From: an uncultured Clostridium sp.
GTDB lineage: Bacteria; Bacillota; Clostridia; Lachnospirales; Lachnospiraceae
Direction: 5' to 3'
DNA: 7,870 nucleotides
Assembly (NCBI GenBank): GCA_958442925.1
Contig: CAUCIO010000100.1
Coordinates: forward strand, 1 to 7,870
The notes beneath the pieces were generated by a model. That model did not search any database and was not told the DNA's origin. It saw nothing but the letters and a program-made list of their open reading frames with translations. The translations under genes were made by a program, and so were the position numbers. Shown here piece after piece: positions 1 to 6,565 of this stretch. Position 1 is the stretch's first letter; each line of letters opens with the position of its first letter.

Positions 1-2467
1 CAATACCATGCAGGATATTTTAATCCGCTATAAGAGAATGCAGGGCTATGAGGCTCTCTGGCAGCCGGGAACAGACCATGCGGCCATTGCCACTGAGGTA
101 AAGGTAATTGACAAATTAAAGAGCCAGGGCATTGACAAGCACGATCTGGGCCGCGAGGGCTTTTTAGAGAAGGCCTGGGAGTGGAAAGAAGAGTATGGAA
201 ACAGAATCGTAAATCAGCTGCACAAGCTGGGTTCTTCCGCTGACTGGGACAGAGAGCGTTTCACCATGGACGAGGGATGTTCTGATGCAGTGCTTGAAGT
301 ATTTACAAAGCTCTATGAAAAAGGATACATTTACAAAGGTTCCCGTATTATTAACTGGTGTCCTGTATGTCAGACCTCTATTTCTGACGCTGAGGTAGAG
401 CACGAGGAGCAGGACGGCTTCTTCTGGCATATTAATTATCCGATTGCAGGGGAAGAGGGACGCTTTGTAGAGATCGCCACCACCCGTCCGGAGACACTTC
501 TGGGAGATACGGCAGTGGCTGTAAATCCTGAGGACGAAAGATATAAAGACTTAGTGGGAAAAATGTTAAAACTGCCTCTCACAGACAGGGAGATTCCTGT
601 TGTGGCAGACGAGTATGTAGATAAAGAATTTGGAACCGGCTGTGTGAAGATTACACCGGCTCATGACCCGAACGACTTTGAGGTAGGAAAGCGCCATAAT
701 CTGCCGGAAATCTGCATTATGAACGACGACGCTACCATCAGCGCTCCGGGAAAATACTTTGGTATGGATCGCTATGAAGCCAGAAAGGCTATGGTAGAGG
801 ATTTACAGGAGCAGGGCCTTTTAGTAAAGGTAGTTCCCCATTCTCATAATGTAGGAACCCATGATCGCTGCGGTACAACCGTAGAGCCTATGGTAAAGCC
901 TCAGTGGTTTGTAAGAATGGATGAGATGGCAAAGCCGGCAGTGGAGGCCATCAAGTCAGGAAGGCTGAAATTCGTTCCAGAGAGCTTTGGAAAGACATAT
1001 CTTCACTGGCTGGAGGGAATCCGGGACTGGTGTATTTCCAGACAGCTGTGGTGGGGACACAGAATCCCGGCCTACTACTGTGACGAGTGCGGCGAGATGG
1101 TGGTTTCCAAGACCATGCCTGAGAAATGCCCGAAATGCGGCTGTGTTCATATGACCCAGGATGAGGACACCCTGGATACATGGTTCTCCTCCGCCCTGTG
1201 GCCGTTCTCCACTCTGGGATGGCCGAAGAGCACTCCGGAGTATGAGTATTTCTACCCGACAGATGTGCTGGTAACAGGCTACGATATTATTTTCTTCTGG
1301 GTTATCAGAATGGTATTCTCCGGTCTGGAGCAGACAGGAAAAGAGCCGTTTAGCACGGTTCTGATCCACGGCCTTGTAAGAGACTCCCAGGGACGCAAAA
1401 TGAGTAAGTCCTTAGGAAATGGAATCGATCCGCTGGAGGTAATCGACAAGTACGGCGCAGACGCCCTGAGAATGACACTGATGACAGGCAATGCGCCTGG
1501 AAATGATATGCGCTTCTACTGGGAGAGAGTAGAGGCCAGCAGAAACTTTGCAAACAAGGTATGGAATGCTTCCCGTTTCATCATGATGAACGTGGAAAAA
1601 GCTCCGGAAAGCCAGGCAGCCCTGTCTGATCTGACCATGGCGGATCGCTGGATCCTCTCTAAGGTTAATACACTGGCGAAAGATGTAACAGAGAATATGG
1701 ACAAGTACGAGCTGGGAATTGCCCTTCAGAAAGTCTATGATTTTATCTGGGAGGAATTCTGTGACTGGTACATCGAGATGGTGAAACCGCGTCTCTACAA
1801 TGATGAGGATACCACAAAGGCAGCTGCTATCTGGACCTTAAAGACAGTACTCATCCAGTCCTTAAAGCTCCTTCATCCGTATATGCCGTTTATCACAGAG
1901 GAGATCTTCTGCAATCTGCAGGAGGAGGAACCGTCTATTATGATTTCCTCCTGGCCGGTTTACAAAGAGGAGTGGAATTTTGCTTCTGAGGAGAACGCAG
2001 TGGAGACTATTAAGGAGGCAGTCCGCGGAATCAGAAATGTCCGCACCTCTATGAATGTTCCGCCCAGCAAGAAGGCAAAGGTTTACGTAGTTTCCGAGGA
2101 TGAGTCCCTGCTTGGTATTTTTGAGCACAGCAAGGTATTCTTTGCAACTCTTGGATACGCCAGCGAGGTATGCCTCCAGAAGGACAAGACAGGTATTGCC
2201 GATGATGCTGTGTCTGCCGTTATCCCTAAGGCAGCTATCTACATGCCGTTTGCAGAGCTGGTAGATATTGACAAAGAAATCGAAAGACTGCAGAAGGAAG
2301 AGGAGCGTCTGACAAAGGAGCTGGCCCGCGTCAATGGTATGCTTGGAAATGAGAAGTTTGTAAGCCGTGCGCCGGAAGCTAAGATTGCTGAGGAGAAGGC
2401 AAAGCTTGAAAAGTATACACAGATGATGGAACAGGTAAAGGAGCGCCTGGCTCAGCTTTCTAAATAG
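1..2467 (+). CDS. valS: Valyl-tRNA synthetase, 3' part (5' end outside window)
   Basis: Cytoplasmic class Ia enzyme that attaches valine to tRNA-Val using ATP and hydrolyses mischarged threonine. The reading frame is already open at base 2 (codons for N-T before the first ATG at 8). The NTMQDILIRYKRMQGY stretch is what normally follows the HIGH motif in this family, so the first ATG is internal and roughly 60 residues are missing. Visible landmarks: the editing-domain motif TTRPETLLGD at 479-508 and HDPNDFEVG at 662-688; a WCPVCQ knuckle near 356 and a four-cysteine CxxC...CxxC knuckle at about 1079-1138, probably zinc-binding; the KMSKS ATP-binding loop at 1397-1411; the anticodon-binding helical domain with LLHPYMPFITEE near 1868; and a C-terminal coiled-coil arm from about 2261 to the end (Val_tRNA-synt_C type). 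With the missing N-terminus the length would be about 880 residues, normal for bacterial ValRS. The gene is intact as far as seen. It ends in TAG and is followed 13 nt later by a terminator hairpin. Confidence 0.98.
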   Translation, partial: NTMQDILIRYKRMQGYEALWQPGTDHAAIATEVKVIDKLKSQGIDKHDLGREGFLEKAWEWKEEYGNRIVNQLHKLGSSADWDRERFTMDEGCSDAVLEVFTKLYEKGYIYKGSRIINWCPVCQTSISDAEVEHEEQDGFFWHINYPIAGEEGRFVEIATTRPETLLGDTAVAVNPEDERYKDLVGKMLKLPLTDREIPVVADEYVDKEFGTGCVKITPAHDPNDFEVGKRHNLPEICIMNDDATISAPGKYFGMDRYEARKAMVEDLQEQGLLVKVVPHSHNVGTHDRCGTTVEPMVKPQWFVRMDEMAKPAVEAIKSGRLKFVPESFGKTYLHWLEGIRDWCISRQLWWGHRIPAYYCDECGEMVVSKTMPEKCPKCGCVHMTQDEDTLDTWFSSALWPFSTLGWPKSTPEYEYFYPTDVLVTGYDIIFFWVIRMVFSGLEQTGKEPFSTVLIHGLVRDSQGRKMSKSLGNGIDPLEVIDKYGADALRMTLMTGNAPGNDMRFYWERVEASRNFANKVWNASRFIMMNVEKAPESQAALSDLTMADRWILSKVNTLAKDVTENMDKYELGIALQKVYDFIWEEFCDWYIEMVKPRLYNDEDTTKAAAIWTLKTVLIQSLKLLHPYMPFITEEIFCNLQEEEPSIMISSWPVYKEEWNFASEENAVETIKEAVRGIRNVRTSMNVPPSKKAKVYVVSEDESLLGIFEHSKVFFATLGYASEVCLQKDKTGIADDAVSAVIPKAAIYMPFAELVDIDKEIERLQKEEERLTKELARVNGMLGNEKFVSRAPEAKIAEEKAKLEKYTQMMEQVKERLAQLSK

Positions 2468-2480
2468 AAACAATAGATAA

Positions 2481-2539
2481 TAAAAGCCGGACAGCGGGAA
2501 TGAAGGGTATAAAAACCACATCTCGCTGTCCGGCTTTTA
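2481..2539. terminator. Bidirectional intrinsic terminator between valS and tetR-type gene
   Basis: A perfect 16-bp inverted repeat has arms at 2481-2496 and 2524-2539 (TAAAAGCCGGACAGCG and its complement). Three more pairs continue inward (2497-2499 with 2521-2523, one of them G:U), leaving a 21-nt loop. The GC-rich core is flanked by A4 on the left and T4 on the right, so a U-run follows the stem in transcripts of either strand. It sits between the 3' ends of two convergent genes, 13 nt after the valS stop and 25 nt after the stop of the minus-strand regulator, exactly where a shared terminator is expected. Confidence 0.9.
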
Positions 2540-2564
2540 AACTTCTGCAGGGAAATCAGCCTGT

Positions 2565-3203
2565 TTATGAAGATGGCTCTGGCTGGAATAAACGCAGCCC
2601 TTTTAAAATGATCTGTTCCACCAGGGCAGCCAGCTGTTCCGGAGTTTCTCTAAGCCCTGAATCCAGCCAGTACTGGACAAGGCCGATACAGCCGGTGACA
2701 GTAAAGGAATAGTAAGCCTCAAAGGCAGAGTCATCTGAGACAGCGCCTGACACGCACAGCACTCTTTTCTGGCTGCCGTCTGAACCAGGGCGGAACAGCT
2801 CCATCCAGTCGTTCAGACATTTTTCGCGGACAATCCTCTTCAGCCGGTTGACAAAGTTAATATCACCATTCTGGCCAATCAGGATGGCCACCATATCGCT
2901 GTTGTCTTTTACCAGCTGGAATACCCGGCTGAATACAAGGGCTGGATTCGATAACAGATCCGAGGCCTTAAAATGGTTCAGCACATCCTCCAGCTCTTCC
3001 AGAAGCTCGTTTTCAATCTGTTCCATCAAATCAAAAATATCCTTGTAATGGAGGTAAAAGGTTCCCCTGTTGATATCAGCTTTCTCAGAGATTTCACGGA
3101 CCGTAATGTCCTGAATTCTCTTTGTTTTTAAAAGTTCAGTGAGGCACTGGCGGATGACACGCCGCGTTTTTCTGATTCTCCGGTCAAGAGTTTCTTCTTT
3201 CAT
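2565..3203 (-). CDS. TetR/AcrR-family transcriptional regulator (DhaS-like C-terminal domain)
   Basis: Predicted 212-residue DNA-binding repressor. Residues 10-55 form the TetR N-terminal domain: an amphipathic helix (RKTRRVIRQCLTELL) followed by the helix-turn-helix ITVREISEKADINRGTFYLHY at about 33-53, a near-canonical match in which NRGTFYLHY is the recognition helix. The C-terminal half (about 75-205) ends in Y164-Y165-S-F-x-x-x-G171-x-x-G174-x-x-x-x-W179, a pattern typical of the TetR_C domain found in DhaS-type regulators. Its ligand cannot be read from sequence. The start at 3203 is chosen because AAAGGAGA lies 8 nt upstream. An in-frame ATG at 3257 would add 18 residues that look like AT-rich leader and has no ribosome site. 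The gene is divergent from the wall-protein/RND/exported-protein operon, the usual arrangement for a local repressor of an efflux pump. It probably represses both itself and that operon through the inverted repeat at 3259-3295. Family call is firm; the target is inferred. Confidence 0.93.
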   Translation of the reverse strand: MKEETLDRRIRKTRRVIRQCLTELLKTKRIQDITVREISEKADINRGTFYLHYKDIFDLMEQIENELLEELEDVLNHFKASDLLSNPALVFSRVFQLVKDNSDMVAILIGQNGDINFVNRLKRIVREKCLNDWMELFRPGSDGSQKRVLCVSGAVSDDSAFEAYYSFTVTGCIGLVQYWLDSGLRETPEQLAALVEQIILKGLRLFQPEPSS

Positions 3204-3210
3204 ATCAAAA

Positions 3211-3218
3211 TCTCCTTT
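3211..3218 (-). promoter_or_regulatory. Ribosome binding site of the TetR-type gene
   Basis: On the minus strand AAAGGAGA lies here, with the AGGAG core 8 nt before the ATG at 3203. It fixes that codon as the start over the upstream in-frame ATG at 3257. Confidence 0.8.
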
Positions 3219-3252
3219 AAAGCATTGCATATTTTTATAAAATAAGTTCAAA

Positions 3253-3258
3253 ATCATA
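3253..3258 (-). promoter_or_regulatory. Possible -10 element for the TetR-type gene
   Basis: The minus strand reads TATGAT here (5 of 6 to consensus), which would start transcription about 40 nt before the regulator's ATG. The hexamer 17 nt upstream (TAGTTG, complement of 3276-3281) is a poor -35. If this is the promoter, its spacer and -35 fall inside the inverted repeat at 3259-3295, which fits autorepression. A TTGACA also occurs on the minus strand at 3320-3325, but no acceptable -10 sits 16-18 nt from it. Confidence 0.35.
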
Positions 3259-3295
3259 TATTAATCAACAAAATACAACTATTTGTTTATTAATA
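3259..3295. promoter_or_regulatory. Inverted repeat, probable TetR-type operator
   Basis: Arms TATTAATCAACAAA (3259-3272) and TTTGTTTATTAATA (3282-3295) are complementary over 14 positions with one mismatch, around a 9-nt spacer. The repeat lies in the divergent intergenic region, between the regulator's start and the -35 of the rightward promoter (ending 23 nt before it), and overlaps the likely minus-strand promoter. Dyad operators in such regions are the usual targets of TetR-family dimers. The repeat is directly visible; binding by the adjacent regulator is inference. AT-richness raises the chance of accidental symmetry, but 13 of 14 matches is well beyond the surrounding background. Confidence 0.6.
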
Positions 3296-3318
3296 ATCTG
3301 TGTGTAGAAAAATGATTA

Positions 3319-3347
3319 TTGTCAAGGATTTCGTTCGTGAGTATAAT
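3319..3347 (+). promoter_or_regulatory. Sigma-A type promoter of the wall-protein/RND operon
   Basis: TTGTCA at 3319-3324 (5 of 6 to the -35 consensus) is separated by exactly 17 nt from a perfect TATAAT at 3342-3347. Transcription would start near 3354, giving a leader of about 100 nt before the ATG at 3457. This is the best promoter in the window. It also rules out any coding start for the downstream gene near 3319. Confidence 0.8.
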
Positions 3348-3376
3348 TTATTATAAATCAATAATAGACACATGTC

Positions 3377-3402
3377 AATTAATAGAATATAGTTTATTAA
3401 TA
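3377..3402. repeat. Second ATTAAT-containing imperfect dyad in the operon leader
   Basis: GTTTATTAATA at 3392-3402 is an exact copy of the right half of the upstream operator (3285-3295). Facing it, AATTAATAGAA at 3377-3387 matches the inverted half at 8 of 11 positions. The pair lies about 25-50 nt downstream of the predicted transcription start, where a bound repressor would act as a roadblock. The half-site spacing (18 nt centre to centre) differs from the upstream repeat (29 nt), so it may be only an isolated half-site or AT-rich coincidence. Confidence 0.3.
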
Positions 3403-3442
3403 GTGGAGGCGTTGAGCAAGGAACGAATATCCATATTTTTTG

Positions 3443-3448
3443 AAAGGA
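3443..3448 (+). promoter_or_regulatory. Ribosome binding site deciding the start of the wall-repeat protein
   Basis: AAAGGA lies 8 nt before the ATG at 3457 but only 2 nt before the in-frame ATG at 3451, so 3457 is preferred. A stronger GGAGG at 3404-3408 sits only 3 nt from an in-frame TTG at 3412. That alternative would add 15 residues ahead of the signal peptide. Confidence 0.6.
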
Positions 3449-3456
3449 AGATGTCT

Positions 3457-4344
3457 ATGAAGCGAAAGAATCAACACATATCCAGCATCTGCCTGGCAGC
3501 AGCTCTCTTTTCTCTGGCAGTTTCCGGAACTGCAGCAGCAGAAGGAGGCAGCTGGACTTCTGATGAAACAGGCTGGAAATACATAATGGCAGACGGAACG
3601 AATGCAGCGCCGGGATGGCAGCTGATTGACGGAGTATGGTACTGGTTTGAGGACGATGGGAGAATGAAAACCGGCTGGCTTTCCCAGGGCGATACCTGGT
3701 ATTATCTGGATGACTCCGGGGCCATGGTATCAGGCTGGCAGACGATTAACGGAAAAAGCTACTATTTTACAGAAAGCGGAGCCATGAAAACCGGACATAT
3801 GGAACGGAACGGAACCGTCTATTCCTTCCACAGTGATGGAAGCGTGGAAGCTGCCAAAAAGGAAAAAAATACAGGCGGAGGAGCCTTTGAAATCGGCTTT
3901 TACGACGAAGCCTGCCAGAATCTGGCGTCTAACTTAAATGAACTGAAGCTGGATAGCTTTGACGGAGATGAAGATGACGACTATTATGAGGATGATAAAA
4001 AGGATTATGATAGGGACGCCAGCTATGAGATCAGCGGAAAACTGACAGAGATTGCAGCCCACCGTCTTGCCATGGCAAGGGAAAAGGGATATGGAAACGG
4101 AAACATTCCAGGAGAAGGCGAACTGACCGATTATCTGAAAAGCATCCAGTATAACAGCGGGCGAAGGCATAAAGAAGTTTACATACGGAATGTGGACGGA
4201 GCTGACGAGGCAGAGGAAAAATTCTGGGATCTTCAGGAGGACGCAAAGAAACGTCAGGACAGACCGGATTACTACAGCGAAATGGGAATTGCCCATACAG
4301 AGGTAAATGGAAACGATTACTACATGGTTATTTTCATGAAATAA
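3457..4344 (+). CDS. Secreted cell-wall-binding repeat protein with degenerate CAP-like C-terminal domain
   Basis: Predicted 295-residue exported protein. Residues 1-28 are a signal peptide: MKRKNQH, hydrophobic core to about 22, and an AAA cleavage region before E29. Residues 32-130 carry tandem aromatic/glycine repeats of the choline-binding/CW_binding type, with units around G53-W54, G73-W74, G93-W94 and G113 and motifs such as GVWYWFEDDGRMKTGW. Repeats of this kind anchor proteins non-covalently to teichoic acid or other wall polymers. Residues 144-295 look like a divergent CAP/SCP-PR1 domain: a helix KLTEIAAHRLAMAREKG (195-211), a second helix AEEKFWDL, then YYSEMGIAHTEVNGNDYYMVIF (272-293), which resembles the closing EIGVGY...YYWVQ strands of bacterial CAP proteins. 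The usual active-site histidines (SHT and SPGH contexts) are not apparent. An acidic insert, about 169-187 (DGDEDDDYYEDD), interrupts the domain and could bind cations. It is first gene of the operon, 22 nt before the RND gene. Wall-repeat call is firm; CAP homology is moderate. Confidence 0.85.
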   Translation: MKRKNQHISSICLAAALFSLAVSGTAAAEGGSWTSDETGWKYIMADGTNAAPGWQLIDGVWYWFEDDGRMKTGWLSQGDTWYYLDDSGAMVSGWQTINGKSYYFTESGAMKTGHMERNGTVYSFHSDGSVEAAKKEKNTGGGAFEIGFYDEACQNLASNLNELKLDSFDGDEDDDYYEDDKKDYDRDASYEISGKLTEIAAHRLAMAREKGYGNGNIPGEGELTDYLKSIQYNSGRRHKEVYIRNVDGADEAEEKFWDLQEDAKKRQDRPDYYSEMGIAHTEVNGNDYYMVIFMK

Positions 4345-4366
4345 GACGAACGGGCAGGGGATTCTG

Positions 4367-6565
4367 ATGCGAAAATTAATAAGAACATTAAAAATAAAAG
4401 GAATGCAGCTTTCGGGAGCTCCTGCAGGAGAAAAGCCGAAATTCAGCCTTCCGGACTTTATCCTGGCCCAGAGCCGGGCCATTGAAAAGCTGTTCATTCT
4501 CCTTGTAATTTTATCAGTCATTGCAGCTCCTTTTGTGGAGGTAAACTACGATCTGACAGAGTATCTGCCTGATACAGTCCAGTCAAAACAGGGGCTGGAT
4601 CTGATGGAGGAAAAATTTGGCTATCCGGGAACAGCCAGGGTGATGATTGAAGATGTAACCCTGTATCAGGCTAAACTTTATAAGGATGAGCTGGAGGCTG
4701 TAGACGGAGTGGATCAGATTCTGTGGCTGGATATGGGGACTGATATCTACTCGTCGTCCAGCTTCATCAACAGCAGCGATATTGCCGACTATTACAAGGA
4801 CAGATCGGCAGTAATGGATGTAACCTTTGTAGAGGGGGATACCAGTAAGAAAACCTCCGAAGCGATTGATGAGATGATGGAGATTCTGGGAGATAAGGGA
4901 TACTTTACAGGCCCTGCTGTACAAAATAAATCTCTGGAGGAAAATGTCAGCAGAGAGATGAATATGATTCTTGCCCTGGGAGTTGTGATGATCTTTCTGA
5001 TTCTGTGCATTACCACGAATTCGTGGTTTGAGCCGGTGCTTTATCTCACGATTATGGGAGTGGCCATTATCATCAATAAAGGGACGAATATTTTTCTGGG
5101 GCGGATTTCCTTTCTGACAGACAGTGTATCGGCAGTGCTTCAGCTGGCTGTATCTATGGACTACTCTATTTTCCTGATCCATGCCTATACCAGAGAGAAG
5201 CAAAAGGGGGTTGAGCAGAAGCTGGCTCTTAGAAATGCTATAGATGAGGCTCTCCGTTCCATTTTTGCCAGCAGCCTTACAACGATTGTAGGTTTTATTG
5301 TGCTGGCTTTTATGAAATTTAATATTGGATTTGATATGGGAATTGTGCTGGCTAAGGGAATAGTAGTCAGTCTGTTTACAGTGGTACTGTTCATGCCGGC
5401 CATGATTCTCAGAACTATGGCATTGATCGAGCGAACAGCCCATCGACCGTTTCTCCCTGAATTTAATGTACTGAGCCAGAAAATTTATCAGGTTCGATTG
5501 TTCGTGCTGGCCTTTGTGGCAGTGATTGCCATTCCTGCTTACACAGCTCAGGGAATGAATTCCTTTCTGTTTGGAAATGAGGCAGTCGGTGACAGCGAGG
5601 GAACGAAGGTCTATGAGGATGAACAGATCATAAATGGAAAGTTCGGAAGAAGCAATCTGATGATTGCCCTGGTTCCCAATACTTCCATGGTAACAGAAAA
5701 GGAATTTTCAGATGAAATAGAACAGCTTCCCTATACAAAGTCTGTCACATCTATGGCAGGAACCCTTCCGGCGGGAATTCCGGAAAGCTTTCTGCCGAAA
5801 TCGGTAACAGATCTGCTGCACAAGGAAGATTATGCCAGAATTCTGATTTATGTCAGAACGAAAGGGGAGAGCCCTTTAGCGTACCAGAGTTCAGATGAAA
5901 TCCAGGCGATTATGAAGCGGTATTACCCGGAAGATTCTTATCTGGTGGGAACGACCCCATCTACACAGGATATTCAGACTACGATCACCAAGGACTATGC
6001 CAGAGTCAATACCATGTCCATGGCCGGAGTATTTCTGGTAGTTATGTTCAGCTTTAAATCACTGATTATACCGCTGATTATTATGATTCCCATTGAGGTG
6101 GCAGTTTTTATCAATATGGCAGTGCCTTATATCGCAGGAGACACCCTGATTTTTATGGGGTATATCATAGTAAGTTCCATTCAGCTGGGGGCTACCGTTG
6201 ATTATGCAATTCTTACCACAAGCAATTATCTGGAGTGCCGCAAGGAGGCTGATAAAAAGCAGGCTGTGATTATGGCCTTGAAGAGAACCATACCGGCCGT
6301 ACTGACATCCGGTTCAATTCTGACAGTGGCAGGCTATATGGTTTACAAGATTTCTACCGTGGCGGCTATCGGGGATCTGGGACACCTGATTGGCAGAGGA
6401 GCCTGGATGAGCATGGTTCTGGTACTGACGCTGATGCCGGCTTTCCTGGTATTGTGCGATTCGATTCTTATGGATAATGAATTCCAGCGGTTTAAAAAGG
6501 CATTCAGCGGAAAGGCAAGAAAAAAGAAGGCACAGGAAAAGGAGGCTTCAGGCCATGAAAAATAG
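4367..6565 (+). CDS. RND superfamily transporter, MMPL/HAE3 type
   Basis: Predicted 732-residue membrane transporter, driven by ion gradient in characterised relatives. It shows the two-fold RND layout: TM1 (about 41-58) followed by the typical EVNYDLTEYLPD, a large outer loop (59-197), TM2-6 (about 198-349), then TM7 (376-393), a second outer loop (394-545) and TM8-12 (550-699). Both halves keep the acidic TM4/TM10 signature: SMDY with D265 and GATVDY with D612, the residues expected to carry proton coupling. The length matches small Gram-positive and archaeal HAE3/YdfJ-like members rather than the ~1000-residue AcrB group. The C-terminus (709-732) is a basic, charged cytoplasmic tail. The start at 4367 has AGGGG 6 nt upstream. 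It lies 22 nt after the wall-repeat gene, and its last 11 nt overlap the next gene, so all three are probably co-transcribed. Substrate unknown: lipid, lipopeptide or hydrophobic drug are family-level possibilities. The divergent TetR gene favours an inducible export function. Confidence 0.95.
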   Translation: MRKLIRTLKIKGMQLSGAPAGEKPKFSLPDFILAQSRAIEKLFILLVILSVIAAPFVEVNYDLTEYLPDTVQSKQGLDLMEEKFGYPGTARVMIEDVTLYQAKLYKDELEAVDGVDQILWLDMGTDIYSSSSFINSSDIADYYKDRSAVMDVTFVEGDTSKKTSEAIDEMMEILGDKGYFTGPAVQNKSLEENVSREMNMILALGVVMIFLILCITTNSWFEPVLYLTIMGVAIIINKGTNIFLGRISFLTDSVSAVLQLAVSMDYSIFLIHAYTREKQKGVEQKLALRNAIDEALRSIFASSLTTIVGFIVLAFMKFNIGFDMGIVLAKGIVVSLFTVVLFMPAMILRTMALIERTAHRPFLPEFNVLSQKIYQVRLFVLAFVAVIAIPAYTAQGMNSFLFGNEAVGDSEGTKVYEDEQIINGKFGRSNLMIALVPNTSMVTEKEFSDEIEQLPYTKSVTSMAGTLPAGIPESFLPKSVTDLLHKEDYARILIYVRTKGESPLAYQSSDEIQAIMKRYYPEDSYLVGTTPSTQDIQTTITKDYARVNTMSMAGVFLVVMFSFKSLIIPLIIMIPIEVAVFINMAVPYIAGDTLIFMGYIIVSSIQLGATVDYAILTTSNYLECRKEADKKQAVIMALKRTIPAVLTSGSILTVAGYMVYKISTVAAIGDLGHLIGRGAWMSMVLVLTLMPAFLVLCDSILMDNEFQRFKKAFSGKARKKKAQEKEASGHEK
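6541..6545 (+). promoter_or_regulatory. Ribosome binding site inside the end of the RND gene
   Basis: GGAGG, preceded by AAAA, lies within the last codons of the RND gene, 9 nt before the ATG at 6555. It supports that start and suggests translational coupling across the 11-nt overlap. Confidence 0.75.

Noticed and set aside
956..1369. 137-codon open frame on the minus strand inside valS
   Set aside because: Overlaps highly conserved synthetase coding sequence; no domain or start signal.
1862..2521. 219-codon open frame on the minus strand
   Set aside because: It is antisense to the conserved C-terminal part of valS and also runs into the terminator; no ribosome site and a low-complexity Leu/Phe/Ser-rich product typical of a shadow frame.
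2500..2712. 70-codon plus-strand frame after valS
   Set aside because: Starts in the terminator loop and reads antisense through the regulator's conserved C-terminal domain.
3320..3325. Perfect TTGACA on the minus strand as -35 of the regulator gene
   Set aside because: At 17-nt spacing the -10 position reads CACAGA, and the nearest passable hexamer (GATTAT) is 21 nt away; the match arises because it overlaps the plus-strand TTGTCA.
3319..3456. N-terminal extension of the wall-repeat protein back to 3319
   Set aside because: This stretch contains the -35, -10 and leader; the signal peptide and a spaced ribosome site point to 3457.
3934..4521. 195-codon minus-strand frame across the wall-repeat/RND junction
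   Set aside because: Its hydrophobic end is the complement of the Asp/Glu/Tyr acidic stretch; it spans two better-supported genes.
4583..5443. 286-codon open frame on the minus strand
   Set aside because: Antisense to the conserved first half of the RND transporter; the product is His/Ser/Asn-rich with no recognisable domain.
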